Below, one piece after another: positions 49,369-58,570 of a stretch of DNA of 64,000 bases; the stretch's first letter is position 1; every line of letters starts with the position of its first letter. Location: the NCBI GenBank assembly GCA_900753315.1, contig CAADYP010000001.1, positions 1 to 64,000 on the forward strand, read 5' to 3'. The DNA is from Clostridia bacterium. GTDB lineage: Bacteria > Bacillota > Clostridia > Christensenellales > UBA1242. Below the pieces are notes generated by a model. It searched no databases, was not told the origin of the DNA, and saw only the letters and a program-made list of their open reading frames with translations. Made by a program: the position numbers and the translations under genes.

Positions 49369-50388
49369 ATGTTTAAGATTGAAAAGTTGATTGACCTTGC
49401 AAAGAAAAAACAAAAAACTATTGTTTTTCCAGAAGCAAGTTTTTCTGACAGAACTGTTGAGGCTGTCAAAATTTTGCAAAAGAAAGGCATTGTCAAAGTT
49501 ATGTTGGTTGGAGATGCAAGTGCACTCATTTTGAGAGATAAATGTTTTGAAAAATTTGACATTGTAAATCCAGTTACTTTTCCAGATAGAGCAAAACTTG
49601 TCAAGGCTCTCTATGAAAAGAGAAAAGAAAAAGGTTTGACAATGGAACAAGCAGATGAACTTGAAAAAGACCCTTACTATTTTGCGACACTTCTTGTTGA
49701 ATGTGGTTATGCTGACGGAATGGTTGCGGGGGCAGAAGCGTCAACGGCAACAACTGTTAGACCTGCACTTCAAATCATCAAAGCTAAAAACAAAAAAGAC
49801 CCAGTTTCATCATGCTTTTTGATTTATGGCAAAAACAAGTTTTTGAGAAATGAAGCATTGGTTTTGTCAGACTGTGGAGTTTTGGAGCAACCAGACAGTG
49901 ACACATTGGCAGTTATTGCTTCACAAAGTGTGAAGAGTGCAAGACAGTTTGGTCTTGAACCAAGAGTAGCATTTTTGTCTTATTCGTCAAAAGGCAGTGC
50001 AAAGAGCGAAAATGTGGACAAAGTCAGAATGGCTTATGAGAAATTTGCAAAGAAAGAAAAAGATGTTGTGTGTGATGGAGAATTGCAATTCGATGCCGCT
50101 ATGGTGCCAAAGGTTAGCGAACAAAAATCACCAAACAGCCCTTTGAAAGGAAATTCAAATGTTTTGATTTTCCCAGATATTGAGGCAGGTAACATTTGTT
50201 ATAAAACTATGCAATATGTCGGTGGATTAAATGCTGTTGGTCCAATCTTGCAAGGGTTAAAAAAACCAGTAAATGACCTTTCAAGAGGTTGTTCGGTAAA
50301 CGACATTGTCGTTGTTAGTGCAATCACTGCACTTCAATGTGAAGATAAAGAGAAAAAAGAAGATAAAAAGGAAAAGAAAGGAGAGTAA
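49369..50388 (+). CDS. pta: Phosphate acetyltransferase
   Basis: This is 339 residues from the ATG at 49369, seven nt after SD ATGGAG; a longer frame from 49258 lies in the leader. The PTA core shows V-F-P-E-A near residue 21, D-G-M-V-A-G-A near 113, and the closing P-V-N-D-L-S-R-G-C segment near residue 303. It converts acetyl-CoA and phosphate to acetyl phosphate in the cytoplasm, and ackA starts 2 nt later, so together they make ATP and acetate. The last 17 residues are Lys/Glu-rich and outside the enzyme core. Confidence 0.95.
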   Translation: MFKIEKLIDLAKKKQKTIVFPEASFSDRTVEAVKILQKKGIVKVMLVGDASALILRDKCFEKFDIVNPVTFPDRAKLVKALYEKRKEKGLTMEQADELEKDPYYFATLLVECGYADGMVAGAEASTATTVRPALQIIKAKNKKDPVSSCFLIYGKNKFLRNEALVLSDCGVLEQPDSDTLAVIASQSVKSARQFGLEPRVAFLSYSSKGSAKSENVDKVRMAYEKFAKKEKDVVCDGELQFDAAMVPKVSEQKSPNSPLKGNSNVLIFPDIEAGNICYKTMQYVGGLNAVGPILQGLKKPVNDLSRGCSVNDIVVVSAITALQCEDKEKKEDKKEKKGE

Positions 50389-50390
50389 TT

Positions 50391-51596
50391 ATGAAAATTT
50401 TAGTTATCAATGCGGGAAGTTCTTCACTTAAATATCAACTTCTTGAAACAAAATCAGGAAAGGTTATCGCAAAAGGAAACTGCGAAAGAATTGGAATCAA
50501 AGATCCATTCATTTCATACAAACATGACGGGAAAGAAATGAAATTCCCTGGTGCCAAAAATCATGAAGAAGCAATTGAAAAAGTTTTGCAAATCTTGACG
50601 GACAAAGAATATGGAGTTGTTAAAAGTTTGGAAGAAATCGAAGCGGTTGGACATAGAGTTCTTCATGGTGGGGAAATTTATAAAGAATCTGTTTTGGTTA
50701 CAAAAGAAGTTTTGAAAAACCTTGACAAACTTGTTCCGCTTGGACCTTTGCATATGCCAGCAAACATTGCAGGTATTCGTGCTTGTATGGTTAAAATGCC
50801 AAATGTTCCACATGTGGCTGTGTTTGATACTGCGTTCCATGCAACAATGCCTGAAAAAGCATATATGTATGCAATCAAATATGAAGATTATGAAAAATAT
50901 CACATCAGAAAATATGGTTTCCATGGTTCAAGTCATAGATTTATTACTTTGGAAACTGCAAAGATTTTGGGTAAGCCTGTTTCAAAAACAAACATCATTG
51001 TTGCACATATCGGAAACGGCTCAAGTGTTACTGCTGTGAAAAATGGTAAGAGTGTTGACACAACAATGGGACTCACTCCACTTCAAGGTATGGTTATGGG
51101 GACTCGTAGCGGTGATGTTGATGCTACAGTTGTTGAATACCTTTGTCACAACAAGAAGATGACTGTTGATGAAGCAGTTTCATATCTCAACAAACAAAGC
51201 GGTGTTCTTGGAATTTCTGGTGTTGACAGTGATATGAGAACTGTTGAAGCTGGTGCTGAACAAGGCAACAAGAGATGTCAACTTGCTCTTGATATGGTTG
51301 CTTATTCTGCAAGAAAATTTATTGGAAGCTATTTGGCTGTGCTCAATGGTGCTGATGCCATCGTGTTTACTGGTGGTGTTGGTGAAAACGGTGCTCAAAC
51401 TCGTGAAGATATTATCAGTGGAATGGAGAACTTGGGAGTTAAACTTGACAAAAAGAAAAACAAAAACTTTAAGCGTGGAGAGGTTCAACTTATTTCTGCA
51501 AAAGATTCAAAAGTTAAGATTTATGTAATTCCTACAAATGAAGAACTTATGATGGCAAGAGACACAGAAGCTATTGCAAAGAAACTCAAAAAATAA
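50391..51596 (+). CDS. ackA: Acetate kinase
   Basis: This 401-residue protein has the acetokinase signatures N-A-G-S-S-S-L-K-Y near residues 7-15 and H-I-G-N-G-S-S-V near 205-212, the T-M-G-L-T-P-L-Q-G segment, and F-T-G-G-V-G-E-N near 322-329 that closes the nucleotide site. It makes ATP and acetate from acetyl phosphate, the last step of the pta-ackA pathway and a main ATP source for a fermenter. SD AAAGGAG lies five nt before the ATG. A weak GGCAAA/TTTGCC hairpin (51603-51615) follows the stop. Confidence 0.97.
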   Translation: MKILVINAGSSSLKYQLLETKSGKVIAKGNCERIGIKDPFISYKHDGKEMKFPGAKNHEEAIEKVLQILTDKEYGVVKSLEEIEAVGHRVLHGGEIYKESVLVTKEVLKNLDKLVPLGPLHMPANIAGIRACMVKMPNVPHVAVFDTAFHATMPEKAYMYAIKYEDYEKYHIRKYGFHGSSHRFITLETAKILGKPVSKTNIIVAHIGNGSSVTAVKNGKSVDTTMGLTPLQGMVMGTRSGDVDATVVEYLCHNKKMTVDEAVSYLNKQSGVLGISGVDSDMRTVEAGAEQGNKRCQLALDMVAYSARKFIGSYLAVLNGADAIVFTGGVGENGAQTREDIISGMENLGVKLDKKKNKNFKRGEVQLISAKDSKVKIYVIPTNEELMMARDTEAIAKKLKK

Positions 51597-51665
51597 GATT
51601 TGGGCAAATTTTGCCTTAATTTTGTGAAAAACAACTCAAAAAATTGAAAAAAAACCAAATTAAAC

Positions 51666-51694
51666 TTGACAAAAAACTTTGTTTAGGGTAGAAT
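51666..51694 (+). promoter_or_regulatory. Promoter of rpmF
   Basis: TTGACA (51666-51671) and TAGAAT (51689-51694) are spaced by 17 bp. The leader of about 60 nt holds a perfect hairpin AGAAATAT/ATATTTCT (51719-51737). Confidence 0.85.
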
Positions 51695-51763
51695 AAACAA
51701 GCAAGAAAAAGATTTAATAGAAATATTTGATATTTCTTTAAGAAAACTAAAAGGAGAATTGAA

Positions 51764-51958
51764 ATGGCTGTTCCAAAGGGTAAAGTCTCAAAACAGAGAA
51801 GAAATACAAGAAATTCTGCAAACTTTAAGGCAGAAGCACCAACACTTGTAGAGTGTCCAAAATGTCACGAACTCAAAAAGCCTCATACAGTTTGCAAAAA
51901 TTGCGGAACTTACAAAGGCAAAACTGTTGTTGAAGACAAGACAAAAAAGAGTAAATAA
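51764..51958 (+). CDS. rpmF: 50S ribosomal protein L32
   Basis: This 64-residue protein begins M-A-V-P-K-G-K-V-S-K-Q-R-R-N-T-R, the usual L32 start (V-P-K-R-R-x-S-x-S-R-R-x-x-R), and has the zinc-binding form with C-x2-C at residues 31-34 and 44-47. L32 sits on the large ribosomal subunit near the peptide exit. A yceD gene, which usually lies just before rpmF, is absent here. SD AAGGAG lies eight nt before the start, and the gene ends in its own terminator. Confidence 0.97.
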   Translation: MAVPKGKVSKQRRNTRNSANFKAEAPTLVECPKCHELKKPHTVCKNCGTYKGKTVVEDKTKKSK

Positions 51959-51970
51959 TTAACCAAAAAA

Positions 51971-51997
51971 CACTTCAAATTTTGAGGTGTTTTTTTA
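51971..51997 (+). terminator. Terminator behind rpmF
   Basis: CACTTCAAA (51971-51979) pairs with TTTGAGGTG (51981-51989, with one G-T pair), followed by T7. Confidence 0.8.
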
Positions 51998-52189
51998 TGT
52001 CATTTTTACGAATAGACTTTTGAAGAATTTTATTGGTGTTTTGTCCGTATTCTTTTGACTTTTGGTGCTATTTTTTGGTATATTAATAATGTTTTAATAT
52101 ATAAAAGACAAAATTTGCTTTTGTGACTTTTATCTTTTGGTTTGATTTTGACAAATGAAGTTTGAAAAAATATATTTTTGAGGTGAAAT

Positions 52190-53206
52190 ATGAAAGTTGT
52201 TGTTGACGCTTTTGGCGGAGATAATGCTCCACTTGAAGTTGTTGAAGGTGCAGTTATGGCAGTCAAACAAAACAAAGACTTGACTGTTGTTTTGACTGGA
52301 GATGAAACAAAAATAAAAGAAATTTTGAAGGACAGAACTGAAAGAATTGAAATTGTAGATGCAAAAGATGTCATCACAAACGATGATGTCCCAACACTTG
52401 CTATCAGACAAAAGAAAGATTCTTCAATGGTTAGAGCGTTTGACTTGCTCAAAGAAAATGATGATGTCATTGGACTTGTGTCTGCGGGAAGCACCGGGGC
52501 TGTTTTGTCAGGCGTAATCATGAAAATCGGCAGAATCAAAGGTATTTCTAGACCAGCACTTTGTCCAATCTTGCCTACTATTGTGGACGGAAGGAGTGTT
52601 GTTATTTGTGACTGCGGAGCAAATGTTGATTGTAAGAGTGAAAACTTGCTTCACTTTGCAATTATGGCATCTGTGTTTTATTCAATCACAAATGGTGTTG
52701 AAAATCCAAAAGTTGCACTTTTGAATAATGGTGCGGAAGAACACAAGGGCAATGAACTTACAAAGACGACTTATCCTCTTATGAAAACCCTTCCAATCAA
52801 TTTTGTGGGGAATGTTGAAGCGAGAGAAGTTATGTCAGGAAATGTTGATGTCATTGTTACTGATGGTTTTGCAGGAAATGTCCTCTTGAAGAGTGTTGAG
52901 GGCACTGCAAAAGCAATGTCTCAAATGCTTAAAAAAGATGCAAAGAAAAATGTTTTTCACATGCTTGGTGCTTTGATGATGGGAAAATTTAATGGACTCA
53001 AAAACAAAATGGATATGGACAAGTATGGTGGAGCGCCATTCTTGGGTTGCAAAAAACTTGTTGTCAAAACTCATGGCTCTGCAAACAGAGAAAACTTCAA
53101 AAACACAATCTTGCAAGTTGTTAAGCTTTACGAAAACAAGATGAACGAAAAAATTGAAGCGATGGTTGGTGAAATGACTCAAAAAATCGAGGTTGGCAAT
53201 GATTGA
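52190..53206 (+). CDS. plsX: Phosphate acyltransferase PlsX
   Basis: This 338-residue protein begins with V-V-D-A-F-G-G-D-N-A-P, the PlsX signature, and carries S-A-G-S-T-G-A near residues 100-106, A-N-V-D near 143, L-L-N-N-G-A-E-E-H-K-G-N near 180 and D-G-F-A-G-N near 224. It makes acyl phosphate from acyl-ACP for phospholipid synthesis at the membrane surface. SD TGAGGTGA lies before the ATG. The acpP gene that often lies between plsX and rnc is missing: rnc starts inside the end of plsX. Confidence 0.96.
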   Translation: MKVVVDAFGGDNAPLEVVEGAVMAVKQNKDLTVVLTGDETKIKEILKDRTERIEIVDAKDVITNDDVPTLAIRQKKDSSMVRAFDLLKENDDVIGLVSAGSTGAVLSGVIMKIGRIKGISRPALCPILPTIVDGRSVVICDCGANVDCKSENLLHFAIMASVFYSITNGVENPKVALLNNGAEEHKGNELTKTTYPLMKTLPINFVGNVEAREVMSGNVDVIVTDGFAGNVLLKSVEGTAKAMSQMLKKDAKKNVFHMLGALMMGKFNGLKNKMDMDKYGGAPFLGCKKLVVKTHGSANRENFKNTILQVVKLYENKMNEKIEAMVGEMTQKIEVGND

Positions 53207-53819
53207 AAATAAGATTGGATACAAATTTAAAGATAAAAAAATCCTTCAAAGAGCATTGACTCACCCTTCAAAATCAAAAGAAAATTATCAAAGATTGGAA
53301 TTTTTGGGTGACTCTATATTAAATTTTTTGGTTGGAGAATATTTGTTTAAACATTGTGACAAGCAAGAGGGAGAACTTACTGTTTTGCGTGCTCATTATG
53401 TGTCAGAAGATCACTTGGCAGAATGTTTTGATGAAATGAATTTGTCAGAAGATGTTATTGTTGGCAAAAGCTTGAACAACGAAATCACTGCTGCAATCAA
53501 AGGAGATATTGTTGAGTCAATCATTGCAGGAATTTATTTGGATGGTGGGCTTGACGATGCAAGAGAATTTATTGTTGGGAAACTTCATATTGAAGAGTTT
53601 GAAGATGCAAAAAATGACAACTATAAATCTCAACTTCAAGAACTCGTGCAAGCAAATTTCAAATGCACAATGAAATATGAGACTGAAAAAGTTGATGACT
53701 ATTTTGAAGCAAAGTTTTATATGGACGAAGATTTGATTTCTGTCGGCTATGGAAAGGATAAAACAAAGGCAGAACAAAACTGTGCTTATGTGGCTTTGAA
53801 TAAGTTGTTTGTAGACTAA
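53199..53819 (+). CDS. rnc: Ribonuclease III
   Basis: This is 206 residues from the ATG at 53199, with SD GAGG seven nt upstream and an 8-nt overlap with plsX. The signature R-L-E-F-L-G-D-S-I-L lies at residues 30-39 with the metal-binding Glu and Asp, and the second acidic pair is in G-D-I-V-E-S-I near 104-110. A dsRNA-binding domain covers residues 136-205 (Y-K-S-Q-L-Q-E-L to A-L-N-K-L). It processes rRNA precursors and other double-stranded RNA. It follows the order plsX-rnc-smc-ftsY. Confidence 0.96.
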   Translation: MIENKIGYKFKDKKILQRALTHPSKSKENYQRLEFLGDSILNFLVGEYLFKHCDKQEGELTVLRAHYVSEDHLAECFDEMNLSEDVIVGKSLNNEITAAIKGDIVESIIAGIYLDGGLDDAREFIVGKLHIEEFEDAKNDNYKSQLQELVQANFKCTMKYETEKVDDYFEAKFYMDEDLISVGYGKDKTKAEQNCAYVALNKLFVD

Positions 53820-53866
53820 AAGTTATACAAATATAACTTTAAAATATACAAGGTGGAAAAGAAATT

Positions 53867-56800
53867 ATGTATTTTAAAAAGATTGAAATGATTGGTTTTA
53901 AATCATTTGCAGACAGAACTGTCATTGAATTTAATGGCGGGTTTACTGCGATTGTTGGACCTAATGGTTGCGGAAAAAGTAACGTATCAGATGCTATTCG
54001 CTGGGTGCTTGGTGAACAAAGTGCCAAGTCTTTGCGTGGCGATAATATGCAAGACGTCATCTTTAAAGGAACTGAAAAAAGAAAGAGTTTGTCTTATTGT
54101 GAAGTTACTTTGACTTTTGACAACACAGACAGATTTTTCAACATTGCTTATGATGAATTGTCTATCACTAGAAAACTCTACCGCTCTGGCGAAAGTGAAT
54201 ATCAAATCAACAAAAACACTTGTCGTTTGCGTGATATTACTGACCTTTTGTTTGATAGTGGTATCGGTAAAAATGGTTATTCAGTTATTGGACAAGGAAA
54301 GGTTAGTGAAATTGTTGATGAAAAGCCAGAAGAACGCCGAACAATGTTTGAAGAAGCTGCTGGAATTGCAAAATTTAAGTCAAGAAAGGACGAAGCAGAA
54401 AGAAAACTTGAAAGAACAAGAGATAATTTGGTTCGTATTGATGATATTAGAAGCGAAATTGACCGCCAAATGGGACCTCTTCGCAAACAGGCTGAAGACG
54501 CAAAGAAATACCTTGAATATAAGGGACAACTTAAAGATTTGGAAGTCAATGCCTATGTTTATCAATATGAAAATGCAAATGTCGTAAAAGACCAAATCAA
54601 GGCAAAATTGCAGGCCATTGATGAAGAATTGTCTGCAAGACAAACTGACCTTGAAAATATCACGAGAGAATATGCGGAAGCGATGGACAAACTTTCTGCT
54701 TATGACAAAGAGATTGCCTCTCTCAATGACCAACTTTTGAAATTGACTGTTGAACTTGAAAAGCAGGAAGGCGAAACAAAGGTTGCAAGAGAACGTATCA
54801 ACTTCACTCAAAAAGAAAATGACAGAATCAATCTTGACTTGACAAACGCACAAATTGTTATTGAAAACTGTGACGAGCAAGAAAAGAACAAATCTGAAGA
54901 ACTTGCAGGACTTCAAGAAAGACTTAAAGTTTTAAATTCTACATATGAAAACCTTTCAAATAAACATCTTCAAATTGTTGATGAAATGTCTTTGAGTGAA
55001 ACTGAAGCAGGACAATCTCAACAAAAGATTATTGAAACTTTGGGTTCTCTTTCTGATGTAAAGAGCAATGTTTCAAGACTTGAAACAGAAAGAAGTTTGC
55101 TTATTCAAAACAAAGAGAATTTGGCAAAGAGTTTGAAAGATGTTGAAGCAAAAATTCAAGCATTGCAACAACTTAAAAATACAAATCAAACAAACATATA
55201 CAATGCAAAACAAGAATTTGATAAAGTAAGAAAAGAACAGGAAGAAATTTCTGGGCGTATTTTTGTTGCGACAAAAGATATATCCGAAATGGAAAATGAA
55301 AAGGCTAACATAACAACTCAGGTCAAGGTTTATGAAAACAGAAGAAAACTTTTGACAGAAATGCAGGCAGAATATGAGGGGTATGCACAAAGCGTAAGAA
55401 AAATATTGAAGGAAAGTGAGAAAAATTCTGCTTTTAACAGCAAAATGGTTGGCGTTTTGGCATCTCTTATCAAAGTCCCTGCTCAATATGAAACAGCGAT
55501 TGAAGTTGCTCTTGGAAATGCTGTTCAAAACATTGTCACTTACAACGAAGACGGTGCAAAAGATTTGATTTCTTATCTCAAGGAAAACAAGTTTGGTCGT
55601 GCAACTTTTCTTCCTATCAGCAGTATGAGAAGAAGAGATATGGACGAAAGAATGGTTACTGGAAAGAAAGGTGTTTTTGGCGTTGCTAGCAAACTTATTT
55701 CATACGACAAGAAAATTGACAATGTTGTAAGCAATTTGCTTGGTGGAACGGTTATTGTTGACACTTTGGCGACTGCTGTTGATTTGGCTAGAGATAACAA
55801 ATTTTCATTTAAGATTGTCACTCTTGAAGGTGATGTGGTTAGCACACAAGGTTCTCTTACTGGTGGTAGTAAAAAGAGTGAAATTGTAAACCTTATTTCT
55901 CGTCAAAGAGAGATTGAGACTTTGGCAAATGAGATTGAAGTTTTAAACAACAAAGAATATGAATTGAAAAACAAAATTGACTATCTCAAAGTGGATTTGA
56001 GTGCGTCCAAAACTAAAGAAAAAGCCGCTCTTGACCAAAAGAATGAACTTGAAATCAAACTTGCAAAAGAGCAAGAGAAACTTGAAGCAATGAATCAAGA
56101 TTTGGCAGAACTTGAAGATGAAAAGAAAGTTTATGATATGGAAAAAACTTCTGTTGAAAACAAACTTAAACTCATTGAACAAGATTTGTCACAAACAAAC
56201 ATGGTTCAAAACGCTTTGAGTGGAAACAAAGAAGATGCGGACATTCTTGTTAAACAAAAACAAGAAAGATATAATCAAATCAGAAAAGAGAGAGATGACA
56301 TTGTAAACAACATGACAATTGTTAAAGTTGATATTGCATCATGTGAAGCAAAAATCAAGGCTTTGGATGATGAATTGAACAGAATTTTGCTTGAAAAAGA
56401 CAAACAAATTTCAAATATCGAATCTTTGAAGTCTCATTTGGCTGAAAACGAAAAATTTATCGCAAGTGCAGAAGAGATGATAAGAATTCAAATCGAAAAT
56501 GCAAAACCATCTCTTGCTAAAGACAATTTGCAAAAAATCAGAAAAGACAGAGAAAATCTTGAAAACAGCAAGGTTGCAATCTCTTCAAATATCAAGAAAC
56601 TTGATGATAGCAAGACGGTTACTATGGAAGAAATTGCAAAAGTAAACGACAAGAAGTATCGTGAAGAAGCAAACTTAACAAAAGTTGATACCGAACTTGA
56701 AACTATGCAAGAACGTATCTATGAAGAGTATAGTTTGACTTATGGCGGATGTTTGGAATTTAAACGTCCAGACTTTGAAATCAAAGAAGCACTTATTTCA

Positions 56801-57454
56801 ATCAACAAACTCAAAAAGGATATTTCTGCTTTGGGTTATGTCAATGTCCATGCTATTGAAGATGTTTCAACACTTTTGGAAAGATATAATGATATGACAA
56901 CTCAAGCTGATGATTTGAGAAAAGCTGAAGATGATTTGGTGAAGATTATTAAAGATTTATCAGGCGAAATGCTTACAAAATTTAATGATGAATTCCAAAA
57001 AATCAATGACAGTTTCAAGGTCGTATTTAGAGAATTGTTTGGTGGCGGAAATGCTAGATTGGAACTTACAGAAGCGGAAGACCCACTTAATGCTGGTGTT
57101 GAAATTATGGTTCAACTTCCTGGTAAGGCCGCAAACAAATTGTCACTTTTGAGTGGTGGTGAAAAGACTTTGACGGCAATCGCGCTTTTGTTTGCTATTT
57201 TGAGGCTTAAACCATTGCCATTCTCATTGTTGGACGAAATTGAAGCCGCTCTTGATGATGCAAACATCGAAAGATTTGCTTTGTATTTGAAGAAATTGTC
57301 TCAAAGCACACAATTTATTGTCATCACACACAGAAAGCCAACTATGGAACTTTCTGACAGCTTGTATGGTGTTACAATGGAAGAAAAGGGTGTTTCAAAG
57401 ATTGTTTCTGTTAAACTTGCAGATGCTATAAAGCAAGTAGAGCAAGCAAACTAA
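53867..57454 (+). CDS. smc: Chromosome segregation ATPase SMC
   Basis: This 1195-residue protein has a Walker A head (G-P-N-G-C-G-K-S-N near 32-40), R-G-D-N-M near 59, two long coiled coils, a hinge at about 515-640 (V-G-V-L-A-S-L-I-K-V-P onwards), the signature L-L-S-G-G-E-K-T-L-T-A near 1095-1105 and Walker B L-L-D-E-I-E-A-A-L-D near 1120-1129. With ScpA and ScpB, encoded at 36.6-38.1 kb, it compacts and segregates the chromosome. SD AAGGTGG precedes the start; ftsY follows 14 nt after the stop. Confidence 0.98.
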   Translation: MYFKKIEMIGFKSFADRTVIEFNGGFTAIVGPNGCGKSNVSDAIRWVLGEQSAKSLRGDNMQDVIFKGTEKRKSLSYCEVTLTFDNTDRFFNIAYDELSITRKLYRSGESEYQINKNTCRLRDITDLLFDSGIGKNGYSVIGQGKVSEIVDEKPEERRTMFEEAAGIAKFKSRKDEAERKLERTRDNLVRIDDIRSEIDRQMGPLRKQAEDAKKYLEYKGQLKDLEVNAYVYQYENANVVKDQIKAKLQAIDEELSARQTDLENITREYAEAMDKLSAYDKEIASLNDQLLKLTVELEKQEGETKVARERINFTQKENDRINLDLTNAQIVIENCDEQEKNKSEELAGLQERLKVLNSTYENLSNKHLQIVDEMSLSETEAGQSQQKIIETLGSLSDVKSNVSRLETERSLLIQNKENLAKSLKDVEAKIQALQQLKNTNQTNIYNAKQEFDKVRKEQEEISGRIFVATKDISEMENEKANITTQVKVYENRRKLLTEMQAEYEGYAQSVRKILKESEKNSAFNSKMVGVLASLIKVPAQYETAIEVALGNAVQNIVTYNEDGAKDLISYLKENKFGRATFLPISSMRRRDMDERMVTGKKGVFGVASKLISYDKKIDNVVSNLLGGTVIVDTLATAVDLARDNKFSFKIVTLEGDVVSTQGSLTGGSKKSEIVNLISRQREIETLANEIEVLNNKEYELKNKIDYLKVDLSASKTKEKAALDQKNELEIKLAKEQEKLEAMNQDLAELEDEKKVYDMEKTSVENKLKLIEQDLSQTNMVQNALSGNKEDADILVKQKQERYNQIRKERDDIVNNMTIVKVDIASCEAKIKALDDELNRILLEKDKQISNIESLKSHLAENEKFIASAEEMIRIQIENAKPSLAKDNLQKIRKDRENLENSKVAISSNIKKLDDSKTVTMEEIAKVNDKKYREEANLTKVDTELETMQERIYEEYSLTYGGCLEFKRPDFEIKEALISINKLKKDISALGYVNVHAIEDVSTLLERYNDMTTQADDLRKAEDDLVKIIKDLSGEMLTKFNDEFQKINDSFKVVFRELFGGGNARLELTEAEDPLNAGVEIMVQLPGKAANKLSLLSGGEKTLTAIALLFAILRLKPLPFSLLDEIEAALDDANIERFALYLKKLSQSTQFIVITHRKPTMELSDSLYGVTMEEKGVSKIVSVKLADAIKQVEQAN

Positions 57455-57468
57455 TATAAGGGGAAATT

Positions 57469-58365
57469 ATGGGATTTTTTAAGAAAATTGGTCAAGCATT
57501 AAAGAAGACTAAAGACGCTTTCAATCGCAAAATTGACGCTCTTTTGAGCCATGGAGAAGTAGATGATGAATTGTTTGACGATTTGACTGATATTTTGATT
57601 TCTTGTGATATCGGTGTAAAGTCTTCACTTGAAATTGTTGAAGAATTGAGAACATCTTGCCATAAGAAAAAAATAAGAAGTGCAGAAGGTGTAAAGGTAG
57701 AATTGAAAGCGATTATTGCTCAATATTTTAACGATGCACCAGAAATTGATATTCAATATCCAGCCATTATCACAATTATTGGAGTAAATGGAGTTGGGAA
57801 AACTACAACAATTGGAAAGATGGCAAACTATTTCAAGAACCAAAAGAAGAGTGTGACTTTGGTCGCAGGGGATACATTTAGAGCTGCTGCGTCTTCACAA
57901 TTGACAGAATGGGCAAATAGAACAAAAACACGAATTATTAAACATGCAGAAGGTGCAGATGCCGCTGCTGTCGTGTTTGATGGAATCTCAAGTGCGAAGG
58001 CTAACAAAACTGATGTTTTGCTCGTGGATACTGCAGGAAGATTGCATACAAAAACAAACTTGATGGAAGAACTTAAAAAAATTGAAAAAATCATTGACAG
58101 AGAATATCCAGATGCTCACAAATATAACCTTATAGTTTTGGATGCAACAACTGGGCAAAATGCATTATCTCAAATCAATGCTTTTGATGAGTATTGCAAC
58201 ATTGATGGAATTGTGCTAACAAAACTTGATGGGACTGCTAAAGGTGGTGTGATTATTGCCATTGAAAAAGAATATCGTTTGCCGGTTGTGTTTGTTGGGA
58301 CTGGCGAAAGTGTTGAAGATTTGGAAAAATTTAACCCCAAAGATTTTGTTGACAATTTGTATTAA
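57469..58365 (+). CDS. ftsY: Signal recognition particle receptor FtsY
   Basis: This 298-residue protein has the NG domain of SRP GTPases without the long acidic A domain of proteobacteria. G1 is G-V-N-G-V-G-K-T-T near 104-112, then D-T-F-R-A-A-A near 136-142, D-T-A-G-R near 187-191, T-K-L-D-G near 248-252 and G-T-G-E near 272. The first 20 residues (F-K-K-I-G-Q-A-L-K-K-T-K) form a basic amphipathic helix for membrane binding. It docks the SRP with its nascent chain at the translocon. Confidence 0.97.
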   Translation: MGFFKKIGQALKKTKDAFNRKIDALLSHGEVDDELFDDLTDILISCDIGVKSSLEIVEELRTSCHKKKIRSAEGVKVELKAIIAQYFNDAPEIDIQYPAIITIIGVNGVGKTTTIGKMANYFKNQKKSVTLVAGDTFRAAASSQLTEWANRTKTRIIKHAEGADAAAVVFDGISSAKANKTDVLLVDTAGRLHTKTNLMEELKKIEKIIDREYPDAHKYNLIVLDATTGQNALSQINAFDEYCNIDGIVLTKLDGTAKGGVIIAIEKEYRLPVVFVGTGESVEDLEKFNPKDFVDNLY

Positions 58366-58380
58366 AAATTAAAATTATTA

Positions 58381-58414
58381 TTGCATAACACACTATATAT
58401 TGTGTATTATGCAA
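58381..58414. repeat. Long inverted repeat between ftsY and sigK
   Basis: TTGCATAACACA (58381-58392) and TGTGTATTATGCAA (58401-58414) are inverted copies, apart from a 2-nt bulge, around an 8-nt AT loop. No T-tract follows, so it is not a typical terminator; it may be a protein-binding operator or an RNA hairpin at the ftsY end. Confidence 0.65.
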
Positions 58415-58438
58415 AATAATCAAAGCAAAAACAATAAT

Positions 58439-58469
58439 AAGAAGAAAGAAAAATTTCTTCTTTTTTTAT
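58439..58469 (+). terminator. Terminator behind ftsY
   Basis: AAGAAGAAA (58439-58447) pairs with TTTCTTCTT (58454-58462), followed by a T-tract. It ends the unit that began at rpmF or plsX. Confidence 0.8.
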
Positions 58470-58570
58470 TTTGTTTTGAGTCTTTTAACAAGAACATTTG
58501 CAAAAACAATTTTTCATTTTTAGTCAAAATTTGACATTATTCTACATATACAAAAATCATAGGAGTGTTT

